A DNA stretch of 60,347 nucleotides, taken from positions 1 through 60,347 of the IMG/VR virus record IMGVR_UViG_3300015242_000026, one strand, 5' to 3'. The number at the start of each line of letters is the position of its first letter. Position 1 is the stretch's first letter. The notes under the pieces were generated by a model, which saw only the letters and a list, made by a program, of their open reading frames with translations, was not told the origin of the DNA and did not search any database. Below are positions 25,256 through 32,778 of the stretch, one piece after another. This DNA comes from a virus. A program made the translations under genes and the position numbers.

Positions 25256-25768
25256 CTACGGGAGCTTCCATTCCTCCCGGTACCCGGGACGGTCGGAGTA
25301 GGGCGAGGCGAGCAGGCGGACGTACCGGCAGGGCCCAACCGGCACCGCGTCCCGCGTCGGGAAGGACGAGTGCTTGGCCACGCAGGCGACACACACCGGC
25401 AACTCCTCGTACGCCTCATCCAGTACGTCGCCGTCGCGCTCAAGCCAGCCGATGCTGCGCCAGATGATCCCGTGAATGTCGAGGATTTGCCGCTTGACCT
25501 CGACGTCTCGGAGTACCCGGGCAGGGTCATGGCGGGCGATGTGCTCGGCGTCTGCCATGCTCTGCCGATCGCCGGTCTCGCCGGTCCCCGCGACGCATGT
25601 AGCAGAGGCGCCAGTCGCCCCGGCGAAGACGGCTTCCTCGAACCATGCCGTGCCCGGCTTCCGCCAATGCTTGTCGGGGCTGTGCCGCCACGGTCCGGCG
25701 GTCGCCGCCCGCGCTACCCGCTCGTCATCGTCCAGTTGCGCTGTCAGCCAGGTCACCAGGTCGTCCAT
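25256..25768 (-). CDS. DUF6221 family protein
   Basis: 170 aa from ATG 25768. It opens MDDLVTWLTAQLDDDERVAR and AATAGPWRHS, the recognisable beginning of DUF6221 proteins, followed by ADAEHIARHDPARVLRDVE near 90-110; two Cys stand in VCVACVAKH. The family is common in Streptomyces genomes and integrative elements and has no known function. Last gene of the long minus-strand operon. Confidence 0.85.
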   Translation of the reverse strand: MDDLVTWLTAQLDDDERVARAATAGPWRHSPDKHWRKPGTAWFEEAVFAGATGASATCVAGTGETGDRQSMADAEHIARHDPARVLRDVEVKRQILDIHGIIWRSIGWLERDGDVLDEAYEELPVCVACVAKHSSFPTRDAVPVGPCRYVRLLASPYSDRPGYREEWKLP

Positions 25769-25782
25769 GACGGGCACCGTAC

Positions 25783-26148
25783 CTACTCCCCGGTGCACGG
25801 GCACAGGTACCCGCCGTCGTTCGTAGGACAGGTCGAGTCCCTGCCGCGGTAGCAGCCGAGCCGCGAGCAGCAGGTGCAGTAGTCGCACGACTCGTAGGAG
25901 TACGCCAGCCGCGGGCCGGGGTCTTGTTGGCGCGGTGCGTCAGTGTCCGGCAGCAGCCGGGCCAGCGCTCGCAGGTACGACCCGGCCGCGAGCGCGCCCA
26001 TCTCCTGATCGTGAGCGCCAAGTTCGGCCCAGGTCGGGTTGTACACGCCTTCGTGGGAGAGCTGCTGGCGAGCTTCGGCCAGTTGCCAGGCCGTCACGTT
26101 CACACCGTTGAGGGTGAGCGCTTCGTCGGGGTTGATGCGTCGGATCAT
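25783..26148 (-). CDS. Cys-rich protein of the transfer operon
   Basis: 121 aa from ATG 26148, which overlaps the stop of the upstream gene (TGATG). The first 85 residues are helical (DEALTLNGVNVTAWQLAEA, GALAAGSYLRALARLLPD); the end is a dense Cys cluster (ESCDYCTCCSRLGCYRG, then CPTNDGGYLCPC), probably a zinc site. Not recognised as a named family. Confidence 0.65.
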   Translation of the reverse strand: MIRRINPDEALTLNGVNVTAWQLAEARQQLSHEGVYNPTWAELGAHDQEMGALAAGSYLRALARLLPDTDAPRQQDPGPRLAYSYESCDYCTCCSRLGCYRGRDSTCPTNDGGYLCPCTGE

Positions 26149-26387
26149 CAGTGGCACTCGCAATCGCAATCTTCATTCGGGCCGGGGTATGCGCCCGGGT
26201 CGTTCTCGTCGTACGGCATCTCCGTTGCGCAGTCGCAGTCGCGGCACTCGTCGTCCCTAACCGCCGAGACCGTCAGCGTGCCGCCGGCCGCCTTGACCGA
26301 CTCGTAGGCGGCGGCCAGCTCCGCGGGTGTCTTGTCCGGCCAGAACCGGGCCATGTCCTCGATCGTTGCCTCGCGCTCGTCGCTCAT
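26148..26387 (-). CDS. 79-aa acidic Cys-rich protein
   Basis: ATG 26387 behind AGGAGTGGAGACCC. The N-terminal half is a helical segment (IEDMARFWPDKTPAELAAA), the C-terminal half is acidic with DDECRDCDCA and EDCDCECH at the very end, probable metal ligands. Translationally coupled to the next gene. Unknown function. Confidence 0.65.
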   Translation of the reverse strand: MSDEREATIEDMARFWPDKTPAELAAAYESVKAAGGTLTVSAVRDDECRDCDCATEMPYDENDPGAYPGPNEDCDCECH

Positions 26388-26423
26388 GGGTCTCCACTCC
26401 TCTGTGTAGTCGTCTCGAAAGGT

Positions 26424-27092
26424 CTACTTACGTGAGGGCATCGGTTCGAGGGTGTCCGGGAGCCATTCCGGCATCTCGAAACCCACGTCCGAAACCTCGA
26501 CGGGAATGGACGACCCAAGGCGGAGTTGCGTATCAGCTTCGGCCTTGAGGTGGCGGTAGAGCGTCGCCGGTGCCACTCCGACCGATGCGGCGGCCTGACG
26601 AACGGTCCGCTTCGTGGCGAGCAGCGCCTTCGCCGCAGCGAGCCGATCCGCAGTCAGCTTCAACGGCCGACCCCCGGTCTCGCCGCGCGCCCTGGCCGCG
26701 GCCCGGCCGGCGGAAGACCGCTCGGCGATCATGCGACGCTCGAACTGCGCCAGCGACGCGAACAGATGGAAGATCAGCTCACCGGTCGCCGTCGTCGTGT
26801 CGATGTGCTCACCGAGCGACCGGAACGCGACCCCGCGATCCTGAATGCCGTTCACCGTCTCAACGAGGTGCAGCAGCGACCGGCCCAGCCGATCCAGCTT
26901 CCAGACGACCAGCACATCGCCCGCCCGGGCGTACTCCAACGCCCTCGCCAACTCCGGCCGCTCGCGCAGCGCCCCGCTGGCCTTCTCCACGAACACCCTG
27001 TCGCAGCCGGCAGCAGCGAGCGCGTCGAGCTGGAGTTGCGGGTTCTGATCCGCAGCAGATACCCGGGCGTACCCGATGGTCTGACCGGTCAC
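26424..27092 (-). CDS. Small serine recombinase (resolvase/invertase type)
   Basis: 222 aa. N-terminal catalytic domain with IGYARVSAADQNPQLQLD (nucleophile Ser12) and WKLDRLGRSLLHLVETV (Arg68, Arg71), then IAERSSAGRAAARARG and a C-terminal HTH about 150-185 (RTVRQAAASVGVAPATLYRHL). A 40-residue acidic tail follows. It is the short resolvase/DNA-invertase type, not a large serine integrase. It could resolve dimers or invert a segment; no matching crossover pair was found. It sits inside the transfer operon and overlaps the neighbouring start. Confidence 0.93.
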   Translation of the reverse strand: MTGQTIGYARVSAADQNPQLQLDALAAAGCDRVFVEKASGALRERPELARALEYARAGDVLVVWKLDRLGRSLLHLVETVNGIQDRGVAFRSLGEHIDTTTATGELIFHLFASLAQFERRMIAERSSAGRAAARARGETGGRPLKLTADRLAAAKALLATKRTVRQAAASVGVAPATLYRHLKAEADTQLRLGSSIPVEVSDVGFEMPEWLPDTLEPMPSRK

Positions 27093-27592
27093 TGCGGCAC
27101 CAATTGGGCGTGCGCGCGCAGCTGGCCCGCCTCGGCGTAACCGAACTGGGCGACCGCCCGAGCGATCGTCTCCGCCTCAACCTGAGTCGGGGTTGCCCAA
27201 TCGCCCTCGACGACGCCGCGGGTCAACACCCGGTTCGTGCCGCCGGTCGGCTCGTAGACGGTGACCCGCCAAGCCCTTGCCGGGGTCGCGGCGACTGCGG
27301 TCGACACGACCGTTCGGCGCCGGCGGGACCAACGCCACAGCATCACCCCGCCCGCACCGACCCACAGGACACGGCGCGCCAGCCAGAGCAGCACCCGCCT
27401 GCCCCGCCTCGTCGCCACTGCCACCGACGCCGGGTACAGCCCGAACAGGAAGAAGTACGGGTTGGTCGCGAAGACCTGGTAGGTCAGGCTCACCGCAGCC
27501 GTCAGGGAGATCGCCACGGCGATGCCCTCCAAGCTCACCCCGCTGCTGCTGCTCTTGGAGCACCCGCAGTCCCCACTGATCACCGTGCACAT
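27089..27592 (-). CDS. Membrane protein of the transfer operon
   Basis: 167 aa from ATG 27592 behind GAGGAGATTTC. It starts with a short Cys/Ser-rich stretch (CTVISGDCGCSKSSSSG), then spans about 22-40 and 45-58, a basic loop (RRGRRVLLWLARR) with a third hydrophobic part, and a soluble C-terminal 80 residues (RAWRVTVYEPTGGTNRV). Not recognised. Its place after the TraB gene suggests a partner in spread or envelope function (inference). Confidence 0.65.
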   Translation of the reverse strand: MCTVISGDCGCSKSSSSGVSLEGIAVAISLTAAVSLTYQVFATNPYFFLFGLYPASVAVATRRGRRVLLWLARRVLWVGAGGVMLWRWSRRRRTVVSTAVAATPARAWRVTVYEPTGGTNRVLTRGVVEGDWATPTQVEAETIARAVAQFGYAEAGQLRAHAQLVPQ

Positions 27593-27601
27593 GAAATCTC
27601 C

Positions 27602-27823
27602 TCACAAATTCCGGAAGTAGTTGTAGATCGCCCGGCCCAACTTCAGGCGCCGGCCGGTCGCCCCGCACGTACCGCAAAGCTGAAACCCGCCGCCCCACAA
27701 CGCCGAACGGCGGGCCGTACCCCGACACCGCCAGCACTTCGCATACGGCCAAAACACGCAGCCGGTCGCGTAGTACAGCGGCAGACCGACGACGATCCCG
27801 ATGACAGCGAGAGTGGTATTCAT
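27602..27823 (-). CDS. 73-aa membrane protein with zinc-ribbon motif
   Basis: One N-terminal span (TTLAVIGIVVGLPLYYATGC), then two CxxC-type pairs (CWRCRGT near 31 and CGTCGATGR near 50) with a basic C-terminus. Small proteins of exactly this make-up sit next to the transfer gene in many Streptomyces integrative elements; function unknown. It begins 20 bases before the repeat cluster that follows traB. Confidence 0.7.
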   Translation of the reverse strand: MNTTLAVIGIVVGLPLYYATGCVFWPYAKCWRCRGTARRSALWGGGFQLCGTCGATGRRLKLGRAIYNYFRNL

Positions 27824-27843
27824 CGATGTCTCCGGGGCTGATC

Positions 27844-27929
27844 GTGTAGCGGCCCGGCCGCTACACGTAGCGGCTGCGCTACACCTGCCGCTACAGGGCT
27901 GACCTGCGGAAACAGGCTTGTAGCGGCAG
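27844..27929. repeat. Cluster of TGTAGCGG inverted repeats beside the translocase gene
   Basis: Three inverted repeats share the half-site TGTAGCGG: 11-bp arms 27844-27854/27856-27866 (1-base centre); GTAGCG/CGCTAC at 27867-27872/27877-27882; 11-bp arms 27885-27895/27919-27929. A further CCGCTACA lies at 27992-27999 inside the 3' end of the translocase gene. It could be the site read by the translocase, like the clt repeats of Streptomyces conjugative plasmids, an operator, or a set of hairpins. IR2 has the same GTAGC-N6-GCTAC form as the lysogeny switch. Confidence 0.85.
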
Positions 27930-27947
27930 ATCGTGGGTAGGCGCTCA

Positions 27948-30089
27948 TCAGGCCGAATCCAGGGTTTTCCGCTTCATGGCCCGCACGATCGCCGCTACAT
28001 GGGCGCCCTTGACGACGCGGTTGTCGTCGGACTTGTCTCGGCCGTTCTTGCTCTCCACCTGCAGGGCGCGTAGCTGCGCGGAGATCGCCTCGCCGGTGAC
28101 GTCGGCATAGTGCTCGGGCAGCTGCTCGGCCAGCCGAGCCGCGATCTGCGTCCAACTCACCCATGCCTCACCGGCGTAGAACACGCCGTGCACGTCGCGC
28201 AGCACGTCGCGGTACTCCCGCGTCACGTCCTCGCCGGCCGCCTGGCCGGTCAACGTCCCGGCCGCCTCACGATGCGCCCGAGCAGCCTTCAAGATGGTCT
28301 GCGCGTCCTCGCCGGTCGCCAGGAACGTCCGGACGATGGGCGTCTCGTCGGACTGGCCGTAGAGGATCCCGACGCCCAGGTACTCCTTACCGAGCGGCAG
28401 CGCCGAGGCGTCGTAGCCCTCGGCGTAGGCGTCGCCGCCGAGGATCGCGTCCGACACGATCCGGTTGCCGCACTTCAGCGCGAACCGGACTGCGAAGTTG
28501 TCCCGGAATCGGTTGAACAGGCGGCCGACATCCCCGGCGCCGACGCCGGAGGGTTTCTGCGATGCGCCGATCAGGACGACACCGGCCGATGGACCAACCG
28601 CCATGATCTTGGAGAGGAGGTCGGCGATTTCCGAGACGGCATCCTTGTCCGCCAGCTCGTAGTACAGCTGGAACTCCTCCATCACCAGCAGCCAAACCCG
28701 CAGGTCCGGGTACTTACGTGCCAGCTCGCGGGTGAGTTTGCCCTCCGGGCACTCCGACAGCGGCAGCCCGGACAGGAAGTCATTGACCCGCTCGATGTGC
28801 CGCATGATCTCGCGCAGCGCCTGGAGGAGATTGTCGACAGGATCGCTGTCCTGGGCGTTCGGGACGATGCCGAAGACCATCCGGTGCGCGACCAGCCGGA
28901 ACGGTTTCCAGTCGGGCGAGTTCTTCCCGTCGGCGATCGTGATCCGCACGTACGGGTCCAGCGCCGCATACAGGGCCAGCAGTCGGGCGGAGAAAGTCTT
29001 GCCCTTGCGGGGCTGTGCTCCGACCAGGATCGACACCCACATCAGGAACACCGAGGTCAGGCGTCCGCGCTCGTCCAGGCCGAACGGTGCCGGCTTCCAA
29101 ATGTCTGTCACCTTGCCCGTGAGCAGCGGGGTCTTACCTGCGGGAACGGACAGCGGGTCGACGTCGGTGACGTACAGCCGGTGCTTGCGTACCGACTTCT
29201 TGTCGCGGGTCAGGTACACCTGCTGCTCCAGGACATCCAGACCAGACGCGATCGCCGCTCTCTCCTTCACCGCGTCCGCGAACGTCGCCCCGAACGGCAG
29301 GATCACCGTTACTTCGGAGCCCTGGTCGAGGGCGTCTCGGGACATCCGTGACCCGAACTCGATCCTCTGGTCTGGTTTGTCCGCACGCCCGAGCCCTGCT
29401 GCGTAGTAGGCGCGTAGCACCACATCGGCGTTGATCACCCGGAATTGCGGGGCGACCACCGCAGACGACACGATCGGCTTTGCCCGCACCGCGACTCGGC
29501 CGTGATGCGCCAGCGGCGGCATCACCACGGCCACGATCAGCAGCTGCAACCACAGCGGCCCGAACGTGTGCAACAGCGCATACCCGATCAGCAGCACGAC
29601 CAGGACACAGGCGAGTACCCAGCCGCGGAACAACCGGCGGGCGTTGCCCTCCCGCCGGTGCTGGCGGAACGCCGCATGATCGGTCTGGTTGACCGCCGCC
29701 TGTTCCATCCGAAACGACGCCGGATCCCACCACCACGAGATCAACAGCCACAACACGCGCAGCAACCCGACCGGCGCGAACAACACACCCAGACCGGCGT
29801 ACAGCGGCGCCCGGACACCGTGCCACGCCGCGTGATGCCCCAGCGCTCCAGCCTTACGGCTGGTGGTCTTCCGAATCCCAGTCCAGGTACGCAGGTTCGC
29901 CGGCACGATCGGCCGGCGTTCATGCTGCTCGACAACCGCATCGACGAACACCGGCTTGTGCTTGTGCTTGGCCGGGTCAGGCCGGTCCTCGTCCGGGTCC
30001 AGCTGGGCCTCGAACGACATGTCGTAGACCTCGCTCGGCCCGATCTCGCCCCGCACCACGACCTGGTCCTCGACGACGTCCTCACTCAC
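27948..30089 (-). CDS. TraB/FtsK-type DNA translocase
   Basis: 713 aa. Polar N-terminus, membrane spans about 95-120 and 154-192, then a RecA-like motor with Walker A GAQPRKGKT (357-365) and Walker B VWLLVMEE (465-472), and IGASQKPSGVGAG in the sensor region. A C-terminal winged-helix-like part (about 640-713, SWTQIAARLAEQLP) corresponds to the DNA-reading gamma domain. In Streptomyces plasmids and AICEs one such protein moves double-stranded DNA between hyphae; host FtsK and SpoIIIE are the relatives. The AQPRKGKTF form is typical of the mobile-element group. Confidence 0.9.
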   Translation of the reverse strand: MSEDVVEDQVVVRGEIGPSEVYDMSFEAQLDPDEDRPDPAKHKHKPVFVDAVVEQHERRPIVPANLRTWTGIRKTTSRKAGALGHHAAWHGVRAPLYAGLGVLFAPVGLLRVLWLLISWWWDPASFRMEQAAVNQTDHAAFRQHRREGNARRLFRGWVLACVLVVLLIGYALLHTFGPLWLQLLIVAVVMPPLAHHGRVAVRAKPIVSSAVVAPQFRVINADVVLRAYYAAGLGRADKPDQRIEFGSRMSRDALDQGSEVTVILPFGATFADAVKERAAIASGLDVLEQQVYLTRDKKSVRKHRLYVTDVDPLSVPAGKTPLLTGKVTDIWKPAPFGLDERGRLTSVFLMWVSILVGAQPRKGKTFSARLLALYAALDPYVRITIADGKNSPDWKPFRLVAHRMVFGIVPNAQDSDPVDNLLQALREIMRHIERVNDFLSGLPLSECPEGKLTRELARKYPDLRVWLLVMEEFQLYYELADKDAVSEIADLLSKIMAVGPSAGVVLIGASQKPSGVGAGDVGRLFNRFRDNFAVRFALKCGNRIVSDAILGGDAYAEGYDASALPLGKEYLGVGILYGQSDETPIVRTFLATGEDAQTILKAARAHREAAGTLTGQAAGEDVTREYRDVLRDVHGVFYAGEAWVSWTQIAARLAEQLPEHYADVTGEAISAQLRALQVESKNGRDKSDDNRVVKGAHVAAIVRAMKRKTLDSA

Positions 30090-30124
30090 TGCTGCTCTAC
30101 CTCTCGGCTCGCTACGAACACTCG

Positions 30125-30151
30125 ACCCCGGCAGGTGGTCCCTACCGGGGT
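30125..30151 (-). promoter_or_regulatory. Hairpin in the translocase gene leader
   Basis: 11-bp stem ACCCCGGTAGG / CCTGCCGGGGT (one G-U) with a 5-base loop, 36 bases before the GTG start at 30089 on the minus-strand transcript. It lies in the only gap of this stretch without a duplicated leader. It could limit translation or readthrough into the translocase gene. Confidence 0.65.
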
Positions 30152-30167
30152 GAGCTGGGAAACGTGG

Positions 30168-30341
30168 TCAGCTACTGCCCGCCTTGCCGCGCTGGGCGTT
30201 CGAGTTCAGCCGCTGCTTCACAGCCTTTTTACTGACCGGGTCAGGCTGCGCCTTCTGCGCACGTCGACTCAGCGAGGCGTGCTGCTTGTCGCTGATCGTG
30301 TTCGGGACGTTTTTACTGCTGCTGCTGTCGAACCAACCCAT
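30168..30341 (-). CDS. 57-aa basic protein, transfer operon
   Basis: ATG 30341 with GAGGAGGAGATCGAG before it. It begins GWFDSSSSKNVPN and ends in a Lys/Arg/Ser-rich stretch (KKAVKQRLNSNAQRGKAG); no membrane span. Start context and upstream leader are shared with the gene at 30423-30563, so the two arose by duplication of the leader or of the gene pair. Unknown role. Confidence 0.65.
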   Translation of the reverse strand: MGWFDSSSSKNVPNTISDKQHASLSRRAQKAQPDPVSKKAVKQRLNSNAQRGKAGSS

Positions 30342-30422
30342 CTCGATCTCCTCCTCGTCATGGCCGGGTGGCCACCGCACCCGGGCCGGCGAGAGTGCCG
30401 GCCCGGAACGGAAACAACCCGG
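30342..30422 (-). repeat. Duplicated leader, copy A (hairpin plus Shine-Dalgarno)
   Basis: 81-base spacer that closely matches 30564-30648. On the minus-strand transcript it carries CCGGGTTGTTTCCG, then a perfect 10-bp stem (arms 30381-30390/30397-30406, 6-base loop), then CGGCCATGAC and a strong GAGGAGGAG. Copy B changes the innermost pair from C-G to T-A, keeping the stem. Probably a structured 5' leader. Confidence 0.75.
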
Positions 30423-30563
30423 TCAGTTCTGGGTGGTATGTCCAAAAACCTTGCCGGGCCGCGCTCCTCCGGCCGGGACCTTCGGGAGCTTGGCGGCCAG
30501 CTTCGCGGCCTGCTCATGCGCGCGAGTCGAAATACCCGGGTCTGGCTTGACGAACTTGCCCAT
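30423..30563 (-). CDS. 46-aa basic protein, transfer operon
   Basis: ATG 30563 behind AGGAGGAGATCGAC. The product (MGKFVKPDPGISTRAHEQAA, later KLPKVPAGGARPGKVFG) is basic, Pro/Ala-rich and without a membrane span. It has the same leader as the 57-aa gene downstream. Very small basic proteins are common beside transfer genes of actinomycete elements; function unknown. Confidence 0.65.
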   Translation of the reverse strand: MGKFVKPDPGISTRAHEQAAKLAAKLPKVPAGGARPGKVFGHTTQN

Positions 30564-30648
30564 GTCGATCTCCTCCTGTCATGGCCGGGTCGGCCACCGC
30601 GCCGAGCCGGTCCGAAAGAACCGGCCCGGACGGAAACAACCCGGATCA
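30564..30648 (-). repeat. Duplicated leader, copy B
   Basis: Second copy of the leader described at 30342-30422. The stem is 30602-30611/30620-30629 with an 8-base loop; one pair is G-U on the transcript and the closing pair is T-A in place of C-G. CGGAAACAACCCGG and GTCATGGCCGGGT flank the stem in both copies. Confidence 0.75.
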
Positions 30649-30793
30649 ATGCAAGTCCCGAGCGCCGCAGCAACGGCACTGATGAGCGCCGCCGCACGTG
30701 CAACCGCAGCTCAAACACCCGCCGCGATGAGCACACCCCACACCGACCGCACTTGCCGCTGTTCTGCTGCCGACAGGAGTCCTTATTGGCCAT
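30646..30793 (-). pseudogene. Cys-rich small protein, probably needing a +1 shift
   Basis: ATG 30793 follows GGGAGAACTGA and 3 bases of spacing after the upstream stop; it reads NKDSCRQQNSGKCGRCGVC and then loses its Cys pattern. The +1 frame, from about 30741 to 30646, continues it (GCLSCGCTCGGAHQCRCC, ends ARDLH). Joined, the two give a compact Cys-rich protein of about 48 aa. Either a real frameshift mutation, a sequencing error, or a 31-aa gene from GTG 30741. Left in the original frame it would overrun the next gene. Confidence 0.4.
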
Positions 30794-30892
30794 TCAGTTC
30801 TCCCATTCCTTGATTCGCAGGTAGACCAGGTACGCCGACAGGACGCCGAGGCCGAGGCCGAGAGCGAGAGCGATGAAGGTGAAGACGGTCAT
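30794..30892 (-). CDS. 32-aa single-span membrane peptide
   Basis: ATG 30892 overlaps the stop of the Spd-like gene (ATGA) with GGAGACC upstream. Nearly the whole peptide is one span (TVFTFIALALGLGLGVLSAY) followed by LRIKEWEN. Tiny membrane peptides next to Spd genes are usual in Streptomyces conjugative elements and affect pock size there; here this is inferred from context. Confidence 0.6.
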   Translation of the reverse strand: MTVFTFIALALGLGLGVLSAYLVYLRIKEWEN

Positions 30893-31623
30893 GACGGGTC
30901 TCCGTTCCTGAGCAGGTGGGCCAGGGCGGCGCCCATGCCCAAGACGCCCACTGGGATACAGGCCACGAAGGTGGTGATCTGCCAGGGGGCGTGATCCATG
31001 TGCGCCGCCGCCATCAGATGGAAGGTGACCTGACCGAGCGCGCCGAGGATCAGCGAACCAACCGCGGACCAGCGGGCGAACCGCCGGGCCCGCGGCGGGA
31101 CACCGATCGCGAGACAGGCCCGCAGCGCGTACGCCGCGTACGCCTCAACCCCGATCGGCAACGTGATCGCCGTGTTGAGCTGGGCGCTGTCCCAAATACC
31201 GGGCAGTGGGTGGACCACCCCGAAACCGGTCAGCCCGCCCAGCCCCACCCAGCCCGACCAGATCGCCACCGAAGCCGGCAGAGCGAGCAGCAGCAGCGGC
31301 CACGCGCTCACCTTCTGGGCCGGCGGCCTATCCGATCCCGCGCCCACTGTGGTCTGCGGAACGGCCGCCACGGCCGGCGCCGGCTCGGCGGGGACATCTA
31401 CCTCATCAGGATTGATCAGGTCGGGGTCGGCCCCTGCGGCCTCGTCGAAACGCCGAGCCTGCTCCTCCAGCCGCGCCTGAATGTCCTTCGCCCGGTCATA
31501 GCCGACCTTCAACTCCCGGCGGATCTCGTTACAGGCCGGTACCCGATCGAGCGTGTTCGCCAGGTCCCGGGCCGCCGGCATCAACTCGTCGACCGTCGCA
31601 CCGTTGATCGTCGGGGTACTCAC
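30889..31623 (-). CDS. Spd-like / DUF2637-type membrane protein
   Basis: 244 aa. Residues 1-60 hold an HTH-like helix set (ACNEIRRELKVGYDRAKDIQ), followed by an acidic Pro linker and four membrane spans (about 106-127, 146-167, 184-205, 215-238). The layout, N-terminal HTH plus DUF2637-like membrane half, is that of the Spd (spread) proteins encoded with traB in actinomycete elements, which form the septal cross-wall channel complex. Embedded in a run of overlapping genes upstream of the translocase. Confidence 0.78.
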   Translation of the reverse strand: MSTPTINGATVDELMPAARDLANTLDRVPACNEIRRELKVGYDRAKDIQARLEEQARRFDEAAGADPDLINPDEVDVPAEPAPAVAAVPQTTVGAGSDRPPAQKVSAWPLLLLALPASVAIWSGWVGLGGLTGFGVVHPLPGIWDSAQLNTAITLPIGVEAYAAYALRACLAIGVPPRARRFARWSAVGSLILGALGQVTFHLMAAAHMDHAPWQITTFVACIPVGVLGMGAALAHLLRNGDPS

Positions 31624-31814
31624 TGAACGCCACCCTTCGCAATGGCCAGCTGTACATGGACCAGCGCGTGGAGGTGTTTCTCCACCCGCTCGTGACTACT
31701 GACCGGCTCTGCCGAGATGGTGGCGGCAAGCTCGACATGCTCGGCCGGGGTCATCGCGACCAGCCGGTCACGATCCGCCGCAATCTCGGCGGCCCTGCGT
31801 TCGGCGTCGCTCAC
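31620..31814 (-). CDS. 64-aa helical protein
   Basis: ATG 31814 overlaps the upstream stop and its own stop overlaps the Spd-like start (both ATGA). All helical (DAERRAAEIAADRDRLVAM, VEKHLHALVHVQLAIAKG). Unknown function; its strict coupling suggests it is made in fixed ratio with the Spd-like protein. Confidence 0.65.
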   Translation of the reverse strand: MSDAERRAAEIAADRDRLVAMTPAEHVELAATISAEPVSSHERVEKHLHALVHVQLAIAKGGVQ

Positions 31815-32563
31815 TGGTCACCACCGGCGATCTCCCGCAGCCGGGCGGTGTAGGTGAGTCCGGCGCGGCGCAACGCATCGGCTGGCGTGCCCTCGGTCCA
31901 ATCGGGGACGCTACCGGTCATCGGCAACGGGGTGTGCTCGCGCGCGTACCCGCGGACCTGCTCCGCCAGCTCGTACCATGCGAGCGAGGGCAGCGCGGCG
32001 GGCCCCGTGACGAGCTCCACGCCGCAGGTGGCGCCGCGCTCGGTCAGGTAGCGCTGCGCCGTGACCCGGTACGCCTCGGTGTACGCGGCCCCGTCCTGGT
32101 CGAACAGCCGCTCGATCGCGGCGGACAGGTCCTCGGCTGCGGCTACCTGCTCGTTGGTGGCGTTCTCGTCGTTCGTGCGCTCAACCGCCTGATCGTTCTC
32201 CTCATCGAACAGGTCGCAGATGCCGAAGTCGAAGAACACATACTCGGCGTCGAAGTGCAGGCGCACCGGTTCGGTCCGCCAGGACAGCAGGTCAGCGGGA
32301 GCGTGGCCGGCGGTGCCGTTCACGAGCTGGCGCACTAGGTCCGCTTCCCACGAGCCGGGCCGGCCGGCCAGCAACGCGTCAACGCCGCCGACATTTGCCG
32401 CCACCGCGGTCAGCACATAGGCGGCAATATCGGCGAAGTCCACCGGCTCGGTCGCGGCGGCCGGAGTGCCCGCGCCACGTACCCGGGTCTGCCGGGCCAC
32501 CGAGGTCAGAACCTCGATCGCCTGCCCGTACAACTCCCGGCGGGAAACCTCAGGGGTACTCAC
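31811..32563 (-). CDS. 250-aa hypothetical protein with duplicated ends
   Basis: Mostly helical, acidic in the centre (FGICDLFDEENDQAVERT), no membrane span, not recognised. Its first residues (STPEVSRRELYGQ) and last residues (LREIAGGDQ) reappear around the next gene upstream (TPEVSRGELYP just before its ATG, LREIAGGDR at its end), and the DNA is nearly identical at both places. The two genes therefore share conserved edges and differ in the middle. Confidence 0.65.
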   Translation of the reverse strand: MSTPEVSRRELYGQAIEVLTSVARQTRVRGAGTPAAATEPVDFADIAAYVLTAVAANVGGVDALLAGRPGSWEADLVRQLVNGTAGHAPADLLSWRTEPVRLHFDAEYVFFDFGICDLFDEENDQAVERTNDENATNEQVAAAEDLSAAIERLFDQDGAAYTEAYRVTAQRYLTERGATCGVELVTGPAALPSLAWYELAEQVRGYAREHTPLPMTGSVPDWTEGTPADALRRAGLTYTARLREIAGGDQ

Positions 32564-32778
32564 CGGTCACCACCGGCGATCTCCCGCAGCAGCTCGGCGA
32601 CCATCTCGGCCGGGATGACTCCGCGTTCGATCGCGGCGAGTTGGGCGAACTTCATCGCGATCTGCTCACGGCCCGGGTTCGCCGACCATGCGGGGCTCGG
32701 GGAGCTGCCGTTTTCCGTTTCATTGTCGGCGGCGGCCCTGCGTAGCAGCGCGGCGGCCTCGGCGAGGTAGTCGGTCAT
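32560..32778 (-). CDS. 72-aa helical protein
   Basis: ATG 32778 follows GGGGAGCTGTACCCG; a longer frame to 32862 is open. It starts TDYLAEAAALLRRAAADN and ends VAELLREIAGGDR. The end and the upstream leader match the neighbouring 250-aa gene at DNA level (see there). Unknown function. Confidence 0.6.
   Translation of the reverse strand: MTDYLAEAAALLRRAAADNETENGSSPSPAWSANPGREQIAMKFAQLAAIERGVIPAEMVAELLREIAGGDR

Noticed and set aside
24910-25467. 185-aa plus-strand gene across the terminator
   Set aside because: It crosses a strong hairpin and overlaps the recognisable DUF6221 gene; product pattern is poor.
26424-27092. Large serine integrase
   Set aside because: Only 222 aa with a resolvase-type HTH; the zinc and coiled-coil domains of large serine integrases are missing.
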